The translations under genes and the position numbers were made by a program. Positions 23,055 through 31,782 of a stretch of DNA of 64,000 nt are shown here, piece by piece. The notes under the pieces were generated by a model, which ran no database searches, was not told where the DNA came from, and saw only the letters and a program-made list of their open reading frames with translations. Position 1 is the first letter of the stretch. Every line of letters starts with the position of its first letter. Location of the stretch: positions 62,001 to 126,000 of the forward strand of contig CAMYNL010000001.1 in the NCBI GenBank assembly GCA_947259705.1, in the 5' to 3' direction. Source of the stretch: an uncultured Gammaproteobacteria bacterium (lineage in GTDB: Bacteria > Pseudomonadota > Gammaproteobacteria > Arenicellales > JAANXG01).

Positions 23055-23378
23055 CTAGAATCGCCACTTCATCTTGACGCGATTACCGTAGAACTTGAAC
23101 TGCAGCGGGCCATAGGCCCCGATATCGAGGCTGGACTTGTAGGAAAGTGCCTCGGCACGACTGCGTCCGCGGTGGCTGGTGTCGTGGTCGCGGGAAAAGC
23201 AGGTGGCACTCATGATACAGCGATGATCTGCGATAAGCGGGGGACTGAGGACTTCCGCATCGACATCGGCGAACATGGCACCCTGGAAAACTTGCGCTGT
23301 GGCCGTACCGCTCACGGCCAAGGCGGCGCCGAGCAGCGCGGCGCATGAATACAGCTTACTCTGTGTCTGTGGCCTCAC
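23055..23378 (-). CDS. Small secreted protein of unknown function
   Basis: The minus-strand frame of 107 residues starts with GTG, preceded at 8 bases by GGGAGGTG. A signal peptide (KLYSCAALLGAALAVSGTATAQ) would be cut after about residue 29. The mature part is about 78 residues with two cysteines (HRCIMSATCF) and ends in LQFKFYGNRVKMKWRF, an aromatic C-terminus like that of outer-membrane proteins. It is too short to be a full barrel. I do not recognise a family. It faces away from the glucosylglycerate genes across an AT-rich 160-base gap. Confidence 0.6.
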   Translation of the reverse strand: MRPQTQSKLYSCAALLGAALAVSGTATAQVFQGAMFADVDAEVLSPPLIADHRCIMSATCFSRDHDTSHRGRSRAEALSYKSSLDIGAYGPLQFKFYGNRVKMKWRF

Positions 23379-23539
23379 TTCACACCTCCCGTGCGCTGTC
23401 GCGCAACCTCAGCAGGGCCAAATACCTCTTTGCTGAAAATACTCTAGCAAGCGCAAGTGTTAAGACGATGTAAAATAATTAACGTTTTCGCCATATATTT
23501 TGCACGTTCGCGCGGGCTGGACAGGGCAAACGCACCATC
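23379..23539. promoter_or_regulatory. AT-rich divergent promoter region
   Basis: This 160-base gap between the secreted protein and the GPG phosphatase holds a markedly AT-rich patch (about 23440-23505) in otherwise GC-rich surroundings. It should contain promoters for both directions. No single -35/-10 pair stands out. Confidence 0.4.
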
Positions 23540-24376
23540 ATGATGCAATTCAATGCGAAACGCGCCTCGCCGCAGTGCACAATTGTATTTACTGACCTGG
23601 ATGGGTCATTGCTGGACCACACGGATTACTCCCATGCCGCGGCGGCGCCCGCGCTGGAACGTCTGCGGGAACAGGGGATACCCCTGGTTCCCGCCAGCAG
23701 CAAGACCGCGGCCGAGATCATCGCGTTCAACGAGCAGATAGATAACAATCATCCCTTCATCTTTGAGAACGGCGGCGGGATCGGGGTTCCACGCGGGTAC
23801 TTCCCGTACTTCACGGCAGGGCGGCGGGAAGGTGATTATCGGCTGCACACGAACGGGCGCCCGTACACCGAAATCGTCAATTGTCTGCGCAGCCTGCGCG
23901 ATCGTCATGGCTGGCGCTTCAGTGGCTTTGCCGATTGGGGCACTGACCAGGTGATGGCCCACACCGGGCTGACCAGGGTCGCCGCAAAGGCGGCAAGACA
24001 GCGTCTGTTATCCGAGCCGGTGCTTTGGCAGGATGACAGTGCGACGTTGCTGGAGTTCACGCGGCAGCTTCAGGAACAGAACTTGCATCTCGAGCGGGGA
24101 GGCAGGTTTCTGTCGGTACAAAGCATCGTCGACAAGGGAAAGGCCATGAACCAGCTTTTGCAGCACTATACCGAACAATACGGCCGCCCCATCGTCACCG
24201 TCGCCTGTGGCGACAGCCCCAATGACAGGAGCATGCTGCTGCAGGCGGATTTCGCCGTTATCATACCGGACCATCTCGGCAGACACCTCCAGATCGCGCG
24301 CAATGACCGCGTCCACTACGCAAGCGCACCGGGCCCCGCAGGCTGGCGCGAGGGCATCGAGCATTTCCTTTCTTAG
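23540..24376 (+). CDS. Glucosyl/mannosyl-3-phosphoglycerate phosphatase (HAD-IIB)
   Basis: This HAD phosphatase of 278 residues removes the phosphate from glucosyl- or mannosyl-3-phosphoglycerate to give the compatible solute. Motif I is FTDLDGSLLD, motif II lies in LVPASSKTAAEI, ENGGGI is a MpgP-subfamily hallmark, and motif IV is ACGDSPNDRSML. Two consecutive ATG codons can start it. The synthase gene begins ten bases after its stop. Because the neighbour is a GpgS-type enzyme, glucosyl-3-phosphoglycerate is the likely substrate (inference from context). Confidence 0.88.
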   Translation: MMQFNAKRASPQCTIVFTDLDGSLLDHTDYSHAAAAPALERLREQGIPLVPASSKTAAEIIAFNEQIDNNHPFIFENGGGIGVPRGYFPYFTAGRREGDYRLHTNGRPYTEIVNCLRSLRDRHGWRFSGFADWGTDQVMAHTGLTRVAAKAARQRLLSEPVLWQDDSATLLEFTRQLQEQNLHLERGGRFLSVQSIVDKGKAMNQLLQHYTEQYGRPIVTVACGDSPNDRSMLLQADFAVIIPDHLGRHLQIARNDRVHYASAPGPAGWREGIEHFLS

Positions 24377-24385
24377 GCGGCATTT

Positions 24386-25597
24386 ATGACGGATTTCTTT
24401 CAAAACGGTGCCATCACCACGCTGCACGATCTCAGGACTCGTCCGCTGGAGGATATGGAGCGTGAACTCGTCCTGTTCGCACGCGACACCCCCATGGCGC
24501 TGGTGCTGCCGTCACTGTACTCTGAATTGCACGGCCCGGCTCTCCCGCGAATCGTGGACGAGCTCGGCAGGATCGACTACCTGGACGAAATCATCATCGG
24601 TCTTGATCGCGCCGACGAGAAGCAGTTCAGGCACGCCCGCCGCTTCTTTTCGCGCCTCCCCCAACGCACCTCGATACTGTGGCATGACGGTCCGCGCATG
24701 AGGTCCCTGGATGAACTGTTGCGCCGGCATGAGCTGGCGCCCATGGAAGTGGGTAAAGGCCGCAATGCCTGGTTCTGTTTTGGTTACGTCCTCGCAAAAG
24801 GGCGGGCCCAGGCCGTCGCTCTCCATGATTGCGATATCACGACCTACCGGCGCGAACTGCCGGCACGCCTATTCTACCCGGTCGTCAATCCCGCGTATGA
24901 CTATAAGTACTGCAAGGGTTACTACGCGCGCATCAGCGAAGATCGCCTGAGCGGTCGCGTCACCCGATTGTTCATGACGCCGCTGCTGAGGGCGCTGAGA
25001 AAGATATTCGGCGCCCTGGATTACGTGGAATTCCTCGATAGTTTCCGCTATCCGTTAGCGGGAGAGTTCAGCATGCGCCAGGACGTGCTGCGCAGCATTC
25101 GCATACCTGCGGACTGGGGGCTGGAGGTCGGCCTGCTCTCAGAAGTCTACCGAAATTTGTCGTCGCGTTTGATTTGTCAGGCCGATATCGCGGACGGCTA
25201 CGACCACAAGCACCAGAGCGTCTCCGAAGACGATCCCGATCAGGGGCTGGCGCGCATGAGCACCGAAATCGCAAAGTCCATCTACCGCAAGTTGGCGACC
25301 GAAGGGATCACGCTGACGTCGGAGCGGTTCCGCACCATCAAGGCGACCTATTACCGCATCGCGCTGGACATGCTGCAGCAGCACTTCGATAACGCCTTGT
25401 TCAACGGCTTGCGCCTCGATCGCCACAAGGAAGAACGGGTCATCGAGATGTTTGCGCAGAACCTCATCGTGGCCGGGGAGAACTTCCTTGCCAGCCCCAT
25501 GGAAAGACCGTTCATCGCCAACTGGAACCGCGTGTTCAGCGCCATCGATGATTTCGCGGATCAGCTGCGCGAAGCGGTGGTCGCGGATAACGCCTGA
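24386..25597 (+). CDS. Glucosyl-3-phosphoglycerate synthase (GT81-like)
   Basis: This enzyme joins a sugar from a nucleotide-sugar to 3-phosphoglycerate. The 403 residues have a GT-A-type fold pattern: DEIIIGLDRADEKQF near the N-terminus, GKGRNAWFCFGYVLAKG, and the metal-binding ALHDCDITTY (about 146-155), followed by EFLDSFRYPLAGEFSM. The arrangement matches GpgS better than archaeal-type MpgS (family assessment from memory). It is coupled to the phosphatase upstream and faces a GH13 phosphorylase downstream. Together they point to synthesis and recycling of glucosylglycerate, an osmolyte under salt or nitrogen stress. Confidence 0.85.
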   Translation: MTDFFQNGAITTLHDLRTRPLEDMERELVLFARDTPMALVLPSLYSELHGPALPRIVDELGRIDYLDEIIIGLDRADEKQFRHARRFFSRLPQRTSILWHDGPRMRSLDELLRRHELAPMEVGKGRNAWFCFGYVLAKGRAQAVALHDCDITTYRRELPARLFYPVVNPAYDYKYCKGYYARISEDRLSGRVTRLFMTPLLRALRKIFGALDYVEFLDSFRYPLAGEFSMRQDVLRSIRIPADWGLEVGLLSEVYRNLSSRLICQADIADGYDHKHQSVSEDDPDQGLARMSTEIAKSIYRKLATEGITLTSERFRTIKATYYRIALDMLQQHFDNALFNGLRLDRHKEERVIEMFAQNLIVAGENFLASPMERPFIANWNRVFSAIDDFADQLREAVVADNA

Positions 25598-25621
25598 GCG
25601 CGATGCGGATCGCGGCGCCCC

Positions 25622-27364
25622 TCAGGGGGTCACCAGCCACAGGCACTGGTACGGGTCCAGCATCAGCGTTCCTGCATCCACCGGCACTCGCCTGCCGGTA
25701 AGAACATCATCGACCGCCGGTTCGCCACCGAGCCCGACTTCGAGCAGCGCCAGCGCCTTGTCAAAGGGCGTAAAGTTATGAATGGCGGTCAGCACCTGTT
25801 CGCCGCCGGCAGCGGTGCGCCGCAACCCGAACAGATCGCCACCGAGATCGAACACCTGTTGCGCCGCCTGCGGATGGAATGCCGCTTGGCGCCGCCGCAG
25901 CAACAGGCGCCGGCGGTATTCCACAAGTACCCGGGCGTTCGGCGTCGATGCGTCTGCAAGCAGCTCCTCGAGTTCGCCGCGGTCCCACTTACGACGATTG
26001 ATCGACCGTGTCCTGCCGGTTCGTTCCACGCCCTGCAGATCGTTCGGCGTCGCGGTGAGGCTGTGTATGTAGACAGCCGGGATGCCCTGCAGCGACAGGG
26101 GCACTGTTTGCGTGAGCAGGAAACGCTCCACGTGAAGCCGATCTTCCTGCACCGACGTGTCACGCAGCGCGTCGAAATAGCCGATATTCAGTTCGTACGG
26201 ACTGTCGGTACCATCAATGTTCGTCTTGGTAGAGATATAACCTCCGCACTTTCGCATCGCCTCCAGGAACACCGCGATTTCATCCTCGGGCACCAGCCCC
26301 TCGAGCGGCCGTAGTCCGACCCCATCATGCGAGGCCGTGAAATTGAAGTAGGTACAGTCGACGGGCGGGCGCTCGAGGGCGCGCGCCCAGGGGGTCAGGT
26401 ACCGCGTGCTGCCGCTGTGGGCCGCATGCAAAAGTAATGGCGGCAGGCTGAACTGATAGATCATATGCGCCTCGTCGCCGTCACCGAAGTAGGTAATGTT
26501 CTCCGCGTGAGGAACATTAGTCTCGGTAATCAGCACACAACCCGGCTCCACGCGGTCCAGCAGGGCCCTCAGCAGCTTGACGATGCAATGGGTCTGCGGC
26601 AGGTGGATGCAGTCCGTTCCGGGCTGCTTCCACAGATAAGCCACGGCATCGAGGCGGATATACCGTGCCCCCTGTCTGATGTAGAAGAACGTGAGATCGA
26701 TGATTTCCAGCAGCACATCCGGATTGCGGTAATTGAGGTCGATCTGGTCATGACTGAACGTCGCCCACAGGTGGCGAACACCTTGCGGCGTATGTACATC
26801 GACGAACAACGGGCTGTTGCGCGGCCTGAACACCATCGCAAATTGGTCCCGCGGATCCGCCTCTATGAAGAAGGTCCGGCCCGGCCCGGAATCATTGAGA
26901 TATTCGGTAAACCACAAGTGGTCGCGGGAGACGTGATTCAAGACAAGATCGAATGCCAGGTCGAGCTGTAGCGCGAGCGCAGAAACGTGGTGCCAGTTTC
27001 CCAACTCCGGATTGATGGACCGGAAATCGGTCACCGCGAATCCGTCGTCGGAAGAAAACGGAAACAGCGGCAGCAAGTGTAAGAATCCGAATGTGTCCTG
27101 CAGATGATCGGACAGGAAACCACCCAGGGTCTGCAGCGGCGGTTCGCTGGGGGACTGGATGCTGTCGCCATAGCTGATCAGCGCCACGTCAGACTGGTCC
27201 CAATCCGGCCGGCGTCGCTGCTCAGGACGCGTGTGCATATGGTTCGAAACGATCTCTGCCAACCGCGGGGTGATGTCCCGGGCCGTCACGGCGCCATACA
27301 GTTCGCGCAGCTGATCCTGGATCTCCGCCGCCTGGACTAGTTCTTCCGCTTGTGTTGTAGTCAT
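25622..27364 (-). CDS. GH13_18 sugar phosphorylase, probably glucosylglycerate phosphorylase
   Basis: The minus-strand product resembles sucrose phosphorylases: LISYGDSIQSPSEPPLQTL near the N-terminus, RLDAVAYLWKQPGTDC with the nucleophile aspartate, ITETNVPHAENITYFG with the acid-base glutamate, and NFTASHDGVGLRPLEG with the transition-state aspartate. Relatives of this size act on glucosylglycerate, sucrose 6-phosphate or glucosylglycerol. Being tail-to-tail with the GPG synthase makes glucosylglycerate the best guess. I chose the ATG at 27364 (580 residues). The frame stays open to 27484, but that would run into the divergent gene and shows no family-like sequence. Confidence 0.82.
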   Translation of the reverse strand: MTTTQAEELVQAAEIQDQLRELYGAVTARDITPRLAEIVSNHMHTRPEQRRRPDWDQSDVALISYGDSIQSPSEPPLQTLGGFLSDHLQDTFGFLHLLPLFPFSSDDGFAVTDFRSINPELGNWHHVSALALQLDLAFDLVLNHVSRDHLWFTEYLNDSGPGRTFFIEADPRDQFAMVFRPRNSPLFVDVHTPQGVRHLWATFSHDQIDLNYRNPDVLLEIIDLTFFYIRQGARYIRLDAVAYLWKQPGTDCIHLPQTHCIVKLLRALLDRVEPGCVLITETNVPHAENITYFGDGDEAHMIYQFSLPPLLLHAAHSGSTRYLTPWARALERPPVDCTYFNFTASHDGVGLRPLEGLVPEDEIAVFLEAMRKCGGYISTKTNIDGTDSPYELNIGYFDALRDTSVQEDRLHVERFLLTQTVPLSLQGIPAVYIHSLTATPNDLQGVERTGRTRSINRRKWDRGELEELLADASTPNARVLVEYRRRLLLRRRQAAFHPQAAQQVFDLGGDLFGLRRTAAGGEQVLTAIHNFTPFDKALALLEVGLGGEPAVDDVLTGRRVPVDAGTLMLDPYQCLWLVTP

Positions 27365-27474
27365 CGACAAACTACCAATCATGGTCATAGTGGCTAAGCT
27401 TACTGCGCGGGCATTCGATGATGTAAGCAATATCCGTTCCCAAGCTCCGACCGGATCTGTCTGAAGGGCACTGC

Positions 27475-28176
27475 ATGCATTCAACTTCGCCTAGGGGCGC
27501 TCTCACCTTCCGCCAACGGCCCGGCTGTCACGAGCGGCACCTGCGCCGCAAGCTTGAGAACCCCTTGTTTCCACCGGGCCAGCGCCACCCCAGCCAGGCG
27601 GACCTCAGCGCCGCCCGCCACCGTGACAACGAGGAACTGGCCCGGTTCATGGTCGAGGTACAGGAACTGGTCGGGGACATCGGTAAACTCGACGACACCG
27701 TCGACAGCACGGTCATCCTGGACCTCAAGGCCCGCGCGGATCGGTATTATGAACAATGCACCGGATTGGCCGGCGATCAGCAGCCGGTGAAAGAGGCCTT
27801 GACCCGACTGGTGACCGTGATGATGTCGGCGCTGGAGAAAGGCGCGGGTGGCGATGCGCGGGCGCTGGCTGAGCTGCGACAGGAGCAGCTCGCCCGCGAC
27901 ATGCATTTCTCATTGCTGGAACTTCCGCTGACGGGAGACCTGTTGCGCGAACAGTCGCCTATCTCGGCTGAGGATTTGGTCCCGACCCTGCTCAGCGAGC
28001 CGGTGGAAAGCCTGGCGGTGATCCTGTCACTGTTTGAGCCGACACAGATCTCCGTCATCACCGCCGACGGACGCGCCCTGATCGACCGGCGTCGGCAGGA
28101 AGGGCTGGACATGGCGCGGGCCGAGCGCCGGTTGAGCGCCATCGAGGCGGCACTCGGCGACTCCGGGCCAGACTAG
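27475..28176 (+). CDS. Conserved unknown protein, helical and charged
   Basis: The 233-residue frame begins MHSTSPRGALTFRQRPGCHERHL and is rich in Glu, Arg and Leu, probably mostly helical, with no membrane segment or signal. Notable stretches are LENPLFPPGQRHPSQADLS, YYEQCTGLAGDQQPVKEA, LARDMHFSLLELPLTGDLL and EDLVPTLLSEP. I recall similar hypothetical proteins in sulfur-oxidising gammaproteobacteria but know no function. It is divergent from the sugar phosphorylase across about 110 bases and converges on batD. It is probably a real gene because its sequence has ordered, protein-like composition throughout. Confidence 0.7.
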   Translation: MHSTSPRGALTFRQRPGCHERHLRRKLENPLFPPGQRHPSQADLSAARHRDNEELARFMVEVQELVGDIGKLDDTVDSTVILDLKARADRYYEQCTGLAGDQQPVKEALTRLVTVMMSALEKGAGGDARALAELRQEQLARDMHFSLLELPLTGDLLREQSPISAEDLVPTLLSEPVESLAVILSLFEPTQISVITADGRALIDRRRQEGLDMARAERRLSAIEAALGDSGPD

Positions 28177-28252
28177 CCCCGACAAGTTCGCCCCTTTTCA
28201 TTCTGCGGCGCCGGGCGCGTTCGGCTGGCGACGCTCCGCACCTGCGAAGTGC

Positions 28253-29971
28253 TCAGCCCCGGCCTGGCGCGTTCACGGCGGCCTTGTGGAGGGGTACCAG
28301 CGCCTCTGCGTCGGCGTCCACCGGCTCAGGGTCACGGCTGCCTAGGTGCCTTGCCAGGAGCCACAGTTGCGGCCCCTCCCAAGGTGCCGGCTGCGGGGCG
28401 TAAAGCGCTCGTTGCAGATCGTCAATGGCGGCCGACAGTGCGCCGCCGCAACGCCCCGCCAGCTGCGACAGATTGCCGGGCGGCGCCTCGGGCCAGATGG
28501 TTGTGCCGAGCGCCAGCGCCGCGTCACGGGCTGCCGCCGCATCATTGTCCGCGCAGGCTCGTTTGAGGTCCGCGAGTGCCTTTTTGACGCTGGGCGGAGG
28601 GCCCTCCCGCGGGGACGGAGCGGGTGCCGCCAAAAGACGGCGGTCGCGTCGCCACAGCCCGAGCGTCAGCAGCCATGCCAGCGCCAGCCCCACGCTGAGC
28701 CAGCGCCAGTAGCCGGGGCTCGGCGCCGAGTCGTCCAGCGGCCGGCCCCCGCCGTCGGGTAAGTTGTCGGCGTCGAGCGGCGCGGTGCGCTCAGCGGCCG
28801 GGGCCCCGGCTGTCACTTCCAGGATGCGCGACGGCAGCACTGCCTGCTCGGGCTGCCGGGTCTCGACGTTCCACCACGTAACCGTCACCGCGGGCAGCGT
28901 GTAGGTGCCGGGACGGGTGGCCACCAGGGCGGTGGTCTGTATGCGTGTGCCCATCACACCGTCCTCACCGGCAAGATTCTTCAGCTCGGGCTGTTCCGGG
29001 TACTGTTTGATGGCCTCCGGCAAGGCCAGGTTCAGCTCCGGCAGCTGCGCCGCGATGAGGCCGGACGCCCGTATCGTGATGCGGCGCGTCAAGGCGTCCC
29101 CTGCGGTGACGGGCCCGGCGCTCGACCAGGTCTCACCCAGGCTCAGCGACCGTGCCGGCAACCACACCCGCGGCGCCTCCGCCGGCGCTTCCGCGACAGG
29201 GACCTCGATCGCCTTCGAACGGACGCGGATGCTTCGTGTCCTGGCCGTGTCGAAGATGCTGGACCGGGAGCGGCCACGTTCTATCACCTCCGCCTGGAAA
29301 CGCAGCGGCGGCAGCACCAGCATTCCGCTGCCCTGCGGGAAGATGGCATAACGTCGCTCGGTCACCCGGTAACGCTGTCCGGCACGGTGGGCCACATAGA
29401 CGGAGTCTTTGCCCAGCCGTTCCACTATGGTGTCCACACCCTCCGGGGCCGGCTCGCTGAGCCTTGCGGAACTCGCTTTCGTGGTCCGGAATACCCGCAC
29501 GGTATAAACGACCTGTTGCTGGACGTAGGGTCGTTCTTCATCCACCTCGACTTCAAGAAAGAACGGCGACGTGTCGCCCTCGCCGGGCGGACCGGAGGGC
29601 CGGACCAGGACCGTCACCGGATTGCTGCGCGCGGAGCCGAACTCGATCGCCGGGATGGTGACGGACCCGGGCTGGGTCGGCATGAGTTCAATCTGCCAGG
29701 TGTTTTGTCGGGTCGCCCTGCCGTTGATGATGGACACATTCTGGCTGCGTGACTGATTGAGGACCTCGAATTTCTCGGCAAGCGGTGACAGATCAGGATC
29801 GACGTCGATATCGCCGTCGACCTCCAGCACGAGGTGAAACGATTCGTCCACGCTCACCGACGAGCGATCGACGCTGGCCGAGATGGTGGCCGGCAGTGCC
29901 GACGACGCCCAGCACAGCGCCAGCGCGTACAGCAGGGACTGCCAGGTCGTTGCCAGCTGCCGGCGACTCAC
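28253..29971 (-). CDS. BatD-like protein (oxygen tolerance family)
   Basis: The 572-residue product has a signal peptide (LYALALCWASSALPA), a long extracytoplasmic region of Ig-like beta repeats, and one membrane helix near the C-terminus (YWRWLSVGLALAWLLTL) followed by a basic cytosolic tail. The family hallmark VSVDESFHLVLEVDGDIDVDPDLSPL and the motif QNVSIINGRATRQNTWQIEL are present. The second of two tandem GTG codons gives a GTGA overlap with the upstream batB stop; the first would overlap by seven bases. It ends the Bat operon. The exact role of Bat proteins is unsettled. Confidence 0.9.
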   Translation of the reverse strand: MSRRQLATTWQSLLYALALCWASSALPATISASVDRSSVSVDESFHLVLEVDGDIDVDPDLSPLAEKFEVLNQSRSQNVSIINGRATRQNTWQIELMPTQPGSVTIPAIEFGSARSNPVTVLVRPSGPPGEGDTSPFFLEVEVDEERPYVQQQVVYTVRVFRTTKASSARLSEPAPEGVDTIVERLGKDSVYVAHRAGQRYRVTERRYAIFPQGSGMLVLPPLRFQAEVIERGRSRSSIFDTARTRSIRVRSKAIEVPVAEAPAEAPRVWLPARSLSLGETWSSAGPVTAGDALTRRITIRASGLIAAQLPELNLALPEAIKQYPEQPELKNLAGEDGVMGTRIQTTALVATRPGTYTLPAVTVTWWNVETRQPEQAVLPSRILEVTAGAPAAERTAPLDADNLPDGGGRPLDDSAPSPGYWRWLSVGLALAWLLTLGLWRRDRRLLAAPAPSPREGPPPSVKKALADLKRACADNDAAAARDAALALGTTIWPEAPPGNLSQLAGRCGGALSAAIDDLQRALYAPQPAPWEGPQLWLLARHLGSRDPEPVDADAEALVPLHKAAVNAPGRG

Positions 29972-31782
29972 CACGGTTCCGCCACCGCAGCCTCAGCCCG
30001 GTCGCGCCGGCTGTACTGATAGCGGAACTTGCGCCGCAGCAGACCTCCCGGGTCATCTGGTATGCGCCTGAGCCATTGTTCCGTCGCCTGCCGCGACTCG
30101 TCCGCGGGCGGGGAAAGATCGTCGCCCGCCGACGCACGAGGGGGTTTGTCATCGCCCTGATCGGCACCGGCATCCCGCTCCTGATTGGCAGTCGGCGACT
30201 GCGCTGGATCCTGTTCGGGTGTCGGCGGGGGGGCTGTCTGCTGGCTCGAGCCGGCGGGGTCGCGCGATGCCTCTTCCGCATCGCTGTCCATCGACGCATC
30301 GCCTTTTTCGGGGGGGTGAGCGCCGCCGGCTTGGCTGTCTTCTGGCGAAGAACCGCCTTGCTCCCCGGGTGAAGACCGGGGCGACTCACCGTCCTGTCCG
30401 CCGCCTTGGGCGGGGGGCGGGGGGGGCGGCTCGAGCCCGCGCAGCAATTCAAGATTGTGACGCGCATCATCATGCCCCGGCTGCGCACGGAGAACATCCT
30501 CGTACAGCGCCATGGCCTCTTCGAATCGCCCCAGCTGCGCCAGCGCGTTAGCCCGGTTGTAAATCGCATCGGGCTGTCGAAGCGGCTCCAGCGCTGCCGC
30601 CGCCTGCTCGAACCGCCCGGCGCGGTACAGCGCGGCGGCCCGCCACGCGGGATCGCGAAATTCCTCCGCGGCGCGCTGGTAATCCCGAGCCTGGAACGCG
30701 TGCTCGCCCTGCTGGTCGCGGTTACGCCACAGCGATCCCCAATCCATCGCTGCTGCCGGATCGGGAAAGGACAGCAGCACGCAAACCAGCAGTGCCAGCA
30801 GACCGCGCCGGAACGCCAGACTGGCGACCGGCAACAGCACCAGCAGTAGCCAGGGGCCCTCCTCGCGCCAGCGATCACTGGTCAAGCCGGCAACATCTTT
30901 CACCGCCGACCAGTCCGCGGACGCCCCCCCCAGCACCTGTGTCAGATCACCATCGTCAACGCTCAGCCTGGCGTAGCGGCCGTTTCCGGCACGCGCCAGG
31001 GCCTGCAGGGCAGCCTCGGGCAGTCGCGGTATGATTGTGTGTCCCGCAGCGTCTGTGAGGAATCCGCCGTCGCCCGCGGGGATGGGGGCCCCGTCCGGTG
31101 TCCCCACCCCGATCACTGAGAGCCGGTGGCCGGCCTGCGTGAGTCGGCCGACCGCCGCGTCCAGCCCGCCTACGCCCACATCGTCGGTGATCAGGACCAC
31201 GCGCCCGGGCCCAGCCTCCGCCTGCTCGAGCAGGGTTGCCGCGACACCCAGGGCCCGATCGGTGCGCGTGCCGGGCACCGGCATGATATCGGTGGTCAGG
31301 CTCGGTACCAGCGCGCTAATCGTATTGACGTCGTCCGTGAGCGGGGTCACGGCGAAAGCGTCTCCCGCGAAAACCACCAGCGCCGTCTGTCCGTCCTGCC
31401 GCCGGCGAACCAGGTCGCGCACCTTCAGTCGGGCCCGTTCGAGGCGACTCGGGCTGATATCGGCGGTATCCATGGACCGCGACAGGTCCAGTGTCACCAC
31501 CAAGGCCTCCTGGTGCCGGTATACGGGCTGAGGTGTCTCACGCCAGGCCGGACCGGCGAGGGCGACTATGCCCAGCACCCCAGCCAGCGCCAGCAAGGCT
31601 ATGCCCACACCCTGGCGACCGCGTGCCCCACCTTCCAGTATGAACGGCAGCAAGGACTCATCACAAACTGCATGCCAGGCGCCACGGCGGACATCTCCGC
31701 GCCGCAGCCGCCACGACAACAGCAGCCAGGGAACCAACGCCAGCAGCCACCAGGGGCGGAGAAAATGAAACGCCTCCATCAT
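29968..31782 (-). CDS. BatB/BatC fusion: VWA domain protein with TPR and acidic tail
   Basis: The 604-residue product starts MMEAFHFLRPWWLLALVPWL with two N-terminal helices and then a von Willebrand A domain with MIDAS residues Asp99, Ser101 and Ser103 (DLSRS). After a third helix near residue 330 there are TPR repeats (about 365-460: GEHAFQARDYQRAAEEF, ALYEDVLRAQPGHDDARHN). A low-complexity Pro/Gly/Asp/Glu-rich tail follows. In many genomes the TPR part is a separate batC, so this is a fusion. The start codon overlaps the batA stop (ATGA). It presumably forms a membrane complex with BatA and BatD, assembled by the MoxR ATPase encoded first in the operon. Confidence 0.92.
   Translation of the reverse strand: MMEAFHFLRPWWLLALVPWLLLSWRLRRGDVRRGAWHAVCDESLLPFILEGGARGRQGVGIALLALAGVLGIVALAGPAWRETPQPVYRHQEALVVTLDLSRSMDTADISPSRLERARLKVRDLVRRRQDGQTALVVFAGDAFAVTPLTDDVNTISALVPSLTTDIMPVPGTRTDRALGVAATLLEQAEAGPGRVVLITDDVGVGGLDAAVGRLTQAGHRLSVIGVGTPDGAPIPAGDGGFLTDAAGHTIIPRLPEAALQALARAGNGRYARLSVDDGDLTQVLGGASADWSAVKDVAGLTSDRWREEGPWLLLVLLPVASLAFRRGLLALLVCVLLSFPDPAAAMDWGSLWRNRDQQGEHAFQARDYQRAAEEFRDPAWRAAALYRAGRFEQAAAALEPLRQPDAIYNRANALAQLGRFEEAMALYEDVLRAQPGHDDARHNLELLRGLEPPPPPPAQGGGQDGESPRSSPGEQGGSSPEDSQAGGAHPPEKGDASMDSDAEEASRDPAGSSQQTAPPPTPEQDPAQSPTANQERDAGADQGDDKPPRASAGDDLSPPADESRQATEQWLRRIPDDPGGLLRRKFRYQYSRRDRAEAAVAEPW

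Noticed and set aside
26124-26139. parS-like CTCCACGTGAAG inside the phosphorylase gene
   Set aside because: It differs from parS in several core positions and lies in coding sequence far from the origin.
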